Shown here one piece after another: positions 5,426 through 7,549 of a DNA stretch of 7,549 bases. The stretch's first letter is position 1; each line of letters begins with the position of its first letter. The notes below the pieces were generated by a model that was given only the letters and a program-made list of their open reading frames with translations, had not been told where the DNA came from and searched no databases. The position numbers and the translations under genes are program-made. Origin of the DNA: Bog-473 sp052140165 (lineage in GTDB: Bacteria > Actinomycetota > Acidimicrobiia > Acidimicrobiales > RAAP-2); assembly GCA_052140165.1 (NCBI GenBank), contig JBKQUM010000006.1, positions 1 through 7,549 on the forward strand, given 5' to 3'.

Positions 5426-5917
5426 GTGGCACGCCGCATGGTCCCCTTCATCCTGCTGGGAGCACTCGTCGTGCTCTCCCTGGGGGCGGCCATCGTCGGA
5501 GTGCGCGGTGCCCCGGGCGCCCCACCCACGACAATCTCCACGACCAGCACTCCGCCAAGCGCCTCGACCACCAGCACGACGACCACATCCGCCTCCTATC
5601 CGTGCGGGGTCGTCCCCAGTCCCGAGGTGGTCATCACCTCTAACACCTTCCTATGCAGCGTCACCACCCGCGTCGGCGACACCATCCACGTCGTGCTCAA
5701 CCCCGGGCTCCGCTGGTCGACCCCGATGAGCGATTCGAGCGTCCTCGTGGTTGAGAACGTGCAGCGGCAGTCCCCGGGCGGCCTCGATGCGGACTTGATC
5801 GCGGTACGCGCAGGTCAGGCCAGCGTGACCGCCATGGGCACAGCCCTGTGCCCGCCCGGGGGCGCGTGCCCGCAGTTCATCGTGCTCTGGAGGCTGCACG
5901 TCTCCGTCGGGACGTAG
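5426..5917 (+). CDS. Membrane-anchored or exported protein with Ser/Thr linker and small beta-rich domain
   Basis: This encodes 163 residues from a GTG at 5426, chosen because TACACT lies 6 nt upstream. Residues 1-28 are a basic MARRM start followed by a hydrophobic stretch (VPFILLGALVVLSLGAAIVGV), acting as a signal anchor or signal peptide. Residues about 29-58 are a Pro/Ser/Thr-rich linker, likely extracellular and possibly glycosylated. Residues 59-163 form a compact beta-rich domain with four cysteines (60, 77, 142, 148), enough for two disulfides. The run 'VGDTIHVVLNPGLRWSTP...LIAVRAGQASVTAMG' weakly resembles the Ig-like fold of chagasin/I42 protease inhibitors or related bacterial Ig domains. 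This is a faint resemblance only. A 6-bp stem (5922-5927 with 5931-5936) lies immediately after the stop. No partner gene is evident. Confidence 0.75.
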   Translation: MARRMVPFILLGALVVLSLGAAIVGVRGAPGAPPTTISTTSTPPSASTTSTTTTSASYPCGVVPSPEVVITSNTFLCSVTTRVGDTIHVVLNPGLRWSTPMSDSSVLVVENVQRQSPGGLDADLIAVRAGQASVTAMGTALCPPGGACPQFIVLWRLHVSVGT

Positions 5918-5921
5918 AAGG

Positions 5922-5936
5922 GGAGCCGGTGGCTCC
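5922..5936. terminator. Short hairpin directly after the 163-aa gene, possible terminator
   Basis: GGAGCC (5922-5927), loop GGT, GGCTCC (5931-5936), five nt after the TAG stop. There is no T-tract. Actinobacterial terminators often lack one, so a role in 3'-end formation is possible but unproven. The remaining bases to 6160 hold no supported gene. They contain two further small stems, CCCAC/GTGGG at 6080-6094 and CCGCCG/CGGCGG at 6107-6121, also without T-tracts. Confidence 0.3.
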
Positions 5937-6154
5937 GCGCCGTCGACCTGGCAGGTGGTACTCGCACACGTCCCCACTCATGAGGTCGGCGCCACTCCCT
6001 CGGGTCGGCTCGGGCTTCGATACGACTTTGCTGGCACTTCAGAAATGAGCGGGGTCCCGACGCTCGCGACAGTAGGCACCCCACGTTCGGTGGGCAGGAT
6101 TGTGTCCCGCCGATCCGGCGGACGGGGGCAGTCTCAGGCGCTGTGAGCCAGTCC

Positions 6155-6173
6155 GGGAGGTAGGTTGCTCTTC
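6155..6173 (+). promoter_or_regulatory. Start region of the MBL hydrolase: GGGAGG and TAGGTT box
   Basis: GGGAGG (6155-6160) could be a ribosome-binding site for the TTG at 6165 (spacing 4, short) or, less well, for the GTG at 6174 (spacing 13). TAGGTT (6161-6166) followed by 7 nt and GTG 6174 matches the leaderless layout seen at three other starts in this window. I favour GTG 6174, but the two readings cannot be separated by eye. Confidence 0.35.
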
Positions 6174-6875
6174 GTGCCTCTGCCGAAGCTGCCGTCGATT
6201 GACTGCCTGATGCTTGCGACGGTCACCTCGGTGCCCGAATGGCACCCGGAGTACGAGACCTTTCAACCATTTCCGGTACATGCTTGGGTCATCCGACATC
6301 CCGACGGAGCGATCATGGTCGACACGGGCGTCGGGCTCGACAACGAAGTGATCGACAACTGGTATCACCCACAAACCGTGCCTCTCGCTGCTGCACTCGA
6401 CGCCGTTGGCTTGGCGCCCAGCGAGATCACCGCAGTGGTCCTCTCCCATTTGCATTTCGACCACTGCGGCCAGCAGGGCACTCTGTCCGCTCCCACCTAT
6501 GTGCAGGCGGCCGAGTTCGAGGCAGCGACGTCACCTGGATACACGGTTCCAGAATGGGCGGACATCCCGAAGCCCCGGCTGCGGCTTGTCGACGGCGACG
6601 AGGAGATCGCCGAAGGGGTCCGGCTGCTTTCAACTCCGGGCCATACGCCGGGTCATCAATCGGTTGTGATCGAAGCTGGAGATCAACGGGTAATCCTCGC
6701 TGCGCAGTGCGCCTATCGAGCGGGCGAGCTGCGCAGCGGCCAACCTTCCCCTTCGAGTCTCTACAACCAAGCCTGGGCGGGGGCCGCACGGGACTCGTTA
6801 CAGCGCCTCAGGGTTCTCGCCCCCTTCACGGCCCATTTCAGCCACGACCCTGAGATCGTCACAATCGTGGAGTGA
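6174..6875 (+). CDS. Metallo-beta-lactamase-fold hydrolase, AHL-lactonase-like
   Basis: This encodes 233 residues from the GTG at 6174, which lies 7 nt after a TAGGTT box. An in-frame TTG at 6165, 4 nt after GGGAGG, is the alternative start and adds three residues. The MBL signature is intact: HLHFDH at 92-97 gives His92, His94, Asp96 and His97; GHTPGH gives His157; HFSHD gives His224. Spacing of 60 residues from His97 to His157 and about 46 from residue 178 to His224 follows AiiA-type N-acyl homoserine lactonases, which open the lactone ring of quorum-sensing signals with two metal ions. The N-terminal FPVHAWVIRHPDG..MVDTG strand also fits that family. The residue at the usual metal-bridging Asp is Gln178 (VILAAQCAY), so metal content or activity may differ. 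There is no signal peptide, so it is cytoplasmic. The substrate is unknown; other small lactones or esters are possible. Its 3' end overlaps the convergent hydrolase by 78 nt. Confidence 0.85.
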   Translation: MPLPKLPSIDCLMLATVTSVPEWHPEYETFQPFPVHAWVIRHPDGAIMVDTGVGLDNEVIDNWYHPQTVPLAAALDAVGLAPSEITAVVLSHLHFDHCGQQGTLSAPTYVQAAEFEAATSPGYTVPEWADIPKPRLRLVDGDEEIAEGVRLLSTPGHTPGHQSVVIEAGDQRVILAAQCAYRAGELRSGQPSPSSLYNQAWAGAARDSLQRLRVLAPFTAHFSHDPEIVTIVE

Positions 6876-7549
6876 CCGTCGATCGACAGCCATGGGAGCA
6901 GGTCGGTGCCGGGTCAGAAACGGAAGCACCTCGGCGAGAAAGGCGTCAGGGCGGCTGGTGTGCACGTTGTGTCCGGCAGCGACTGTCACCAACGTCGCAC
7001 CGGGAATCCGGCCAGCGAGGGCAGCGATCTGGCCTTGTGGAAGATGGCTGTCGGCTCCGCCGGCAATGACGAGAGTGCGTGCCGTGATGAGGTTCAGGTC
7101 CTCCCACCAAATAGGGTCTGGGTGGTTGCGTTGCTGGGTAATGGCGTCCAGCGCCCGCCAATCAAATGGCAACGGTATCGAAGGCTTGCTCGGCACCACT
7201 CTCGCTGGAATAGCAGGAAGAGGTGGTGGTGGTTCTTCCAACACAAGTTGCCGGACCCGTCCCGGTTCGGCCTCCGCAATCAGGTAGGCCACGGCACCGC
7301 CAAGGGAGTGCCCGATCAAGGTCACTTCTTCGAGATTGAGGGCGCGGAGAAAGCCGAGCACGTCCGAGCACATCAACTCCAGTGAATAGTCCTCTGACTG
7401 CGAACTGCCACCGTGCCCCCGCAGATCAATTACGTAGACGCGGAATATGGGGACCAGTGCCTCGACCACTTCGCTCCAGGTGCTGCCGTCCTCGGCAAGA
7501 GCATGGAGAAGGACTACGGGAGGTAGTCCGACTTCTCCAGCGCCGGTAT
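6798..7549 (-). CDS. Alpha/beta-fold hydrolase, 5' end beyond right edge
   Basis: The frame stays open to the right edge, giving 249 visible residues. An internal GTG at 7469 is not the start, because the upstream codons encode the family's first strand and oxyanion region (GLPPVVLLHALAEDGSTWSE). Further family marks are VIDLRGHGGS after strand 4, the nucleophile elbow GHSLGG with Ser81 of the visible part, the acid in VIAGGADSH (Asp166) and the catalytic His in AAGHNVH (His193). This is a complete Ser-Asp-His triad of the soluble alpha/beta hydrolase superfamily (esterase, lactonase or epoxide-hydrolase-like). The substrate cannot be told. The fold should end near 'EVLPFLTRH' (visible residue about 214); the remaining 35 residues, charged and without family resemblance, run into the 3' end of the convergent MBL gene. 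No signal peptide can be judged, because the N-terminus is missing. Confidence 0.85.
   Translation of the reverse strand, partial: TGAGEVGLPPVVLLHALAEDGSTWSEVVEALVPIFRVYVIDLRGHGGSSQSEDYSLELMCSDVLGFLRALNLEEVTLIGHSLGGAVAYLIAEAEPGRVRQLVLEEPPPPLPAIPARVVPSKPSIPLPFDWRALDAITQQRNHPDPIWWEDLNLITARTLVIAGGADSHLPQGQIAALAGRIPGATLVTVAAGHNVHTSRPDAFLAEVLPFLTRHRPAPMAVDRRSLHDCDDLRVVAEMGREGGENPEAL

Noticed and set aside
6105..6122. Stem CCGCCG-ATC-CGGCGG as a terminator or operator for the MBL gene
   Set aside because: Six-bp GC stems are common in DNA this GC-rich and nothing else supports a role; it is mentioned only within the intergenic note.
1..7549. CRISPR array, tRNA, rRNA or insertion sequence
   Set aside because: No regularly spaced repeats, no cloverleaf or rRNA core motifs, and no transposase or terminal inverted repeats were seen on either strand.

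Overview
The window looks like chromosomal DNA from a high-GC Gram-positive bacterium, most likely an actinobacterium and possibly Acidimicrobiia-like. The grounds are high GC, frequent GTG starts, several genes that seem to be transcribed leaderless (a TANNNT-like box 6-7 nt before the start codon), and a secreted SC-x5-C repeat protein of a kind I associate with soil actinobacteria. The lineage is inference, because there is no rRNA or marker gene.

Region 1 (1-1986) reads as the remnant of an integrated plasmid or mobile element. A gene fragment entering from the left edge (about 3-190, +) stops resembling a protein at the same short stretch where a C-terminally truncated replication-initiator-like gene (120-698, -) does. 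This suggests a recombination junction near 186-194. Upstream of the rep remnant in the same apparent operon is a 143-aa helix-turn-helix-like protein (711-1142, -). Its start codon abuts a perfect 15-bp hairpin, the first of three inverted repeats within 150 bp. Divergent from it is a toxin-antitoxin pair: a 62-aa putative antitoxin (1360-1548) and a Doc-type Fic-domain toxin (1558-1986).

Region 2 (1987-4741) has a gene-free stretch of about 310 nt containing a strong ribosome-binding site that serves only an 8-codon frame. It is followed by an 814-aa secreted protein: signal peptide, seven CX5C/W repeats that probably form a seven-bladed propeller, one IPT/TIG domain and three putative-Ig (He_PIG-like) domains.

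Region 3 (4742-5917) holds a 56-aa single-pass membrane protein on the minus strand (4984-5154) and a 163-aa anchored or exported Ser/Thr-linker protein on the plus strand (5426-5917). The two are divergent, separated by 271 nt that includes a perfect 12-bp palindrome.

Region 4 (5918-7549) has a metallo-beta-lactamase-fold hydrolase similar to AHL lactonases (6174-6875, +) and an alpha/beta hydrolase (6798 to beyond the right edge, -). They converge and overlap by 78 nt at their 3' ends. Apart from the rep/HTH pair and the TA pair, I see no evidence that these genes form one pathway.
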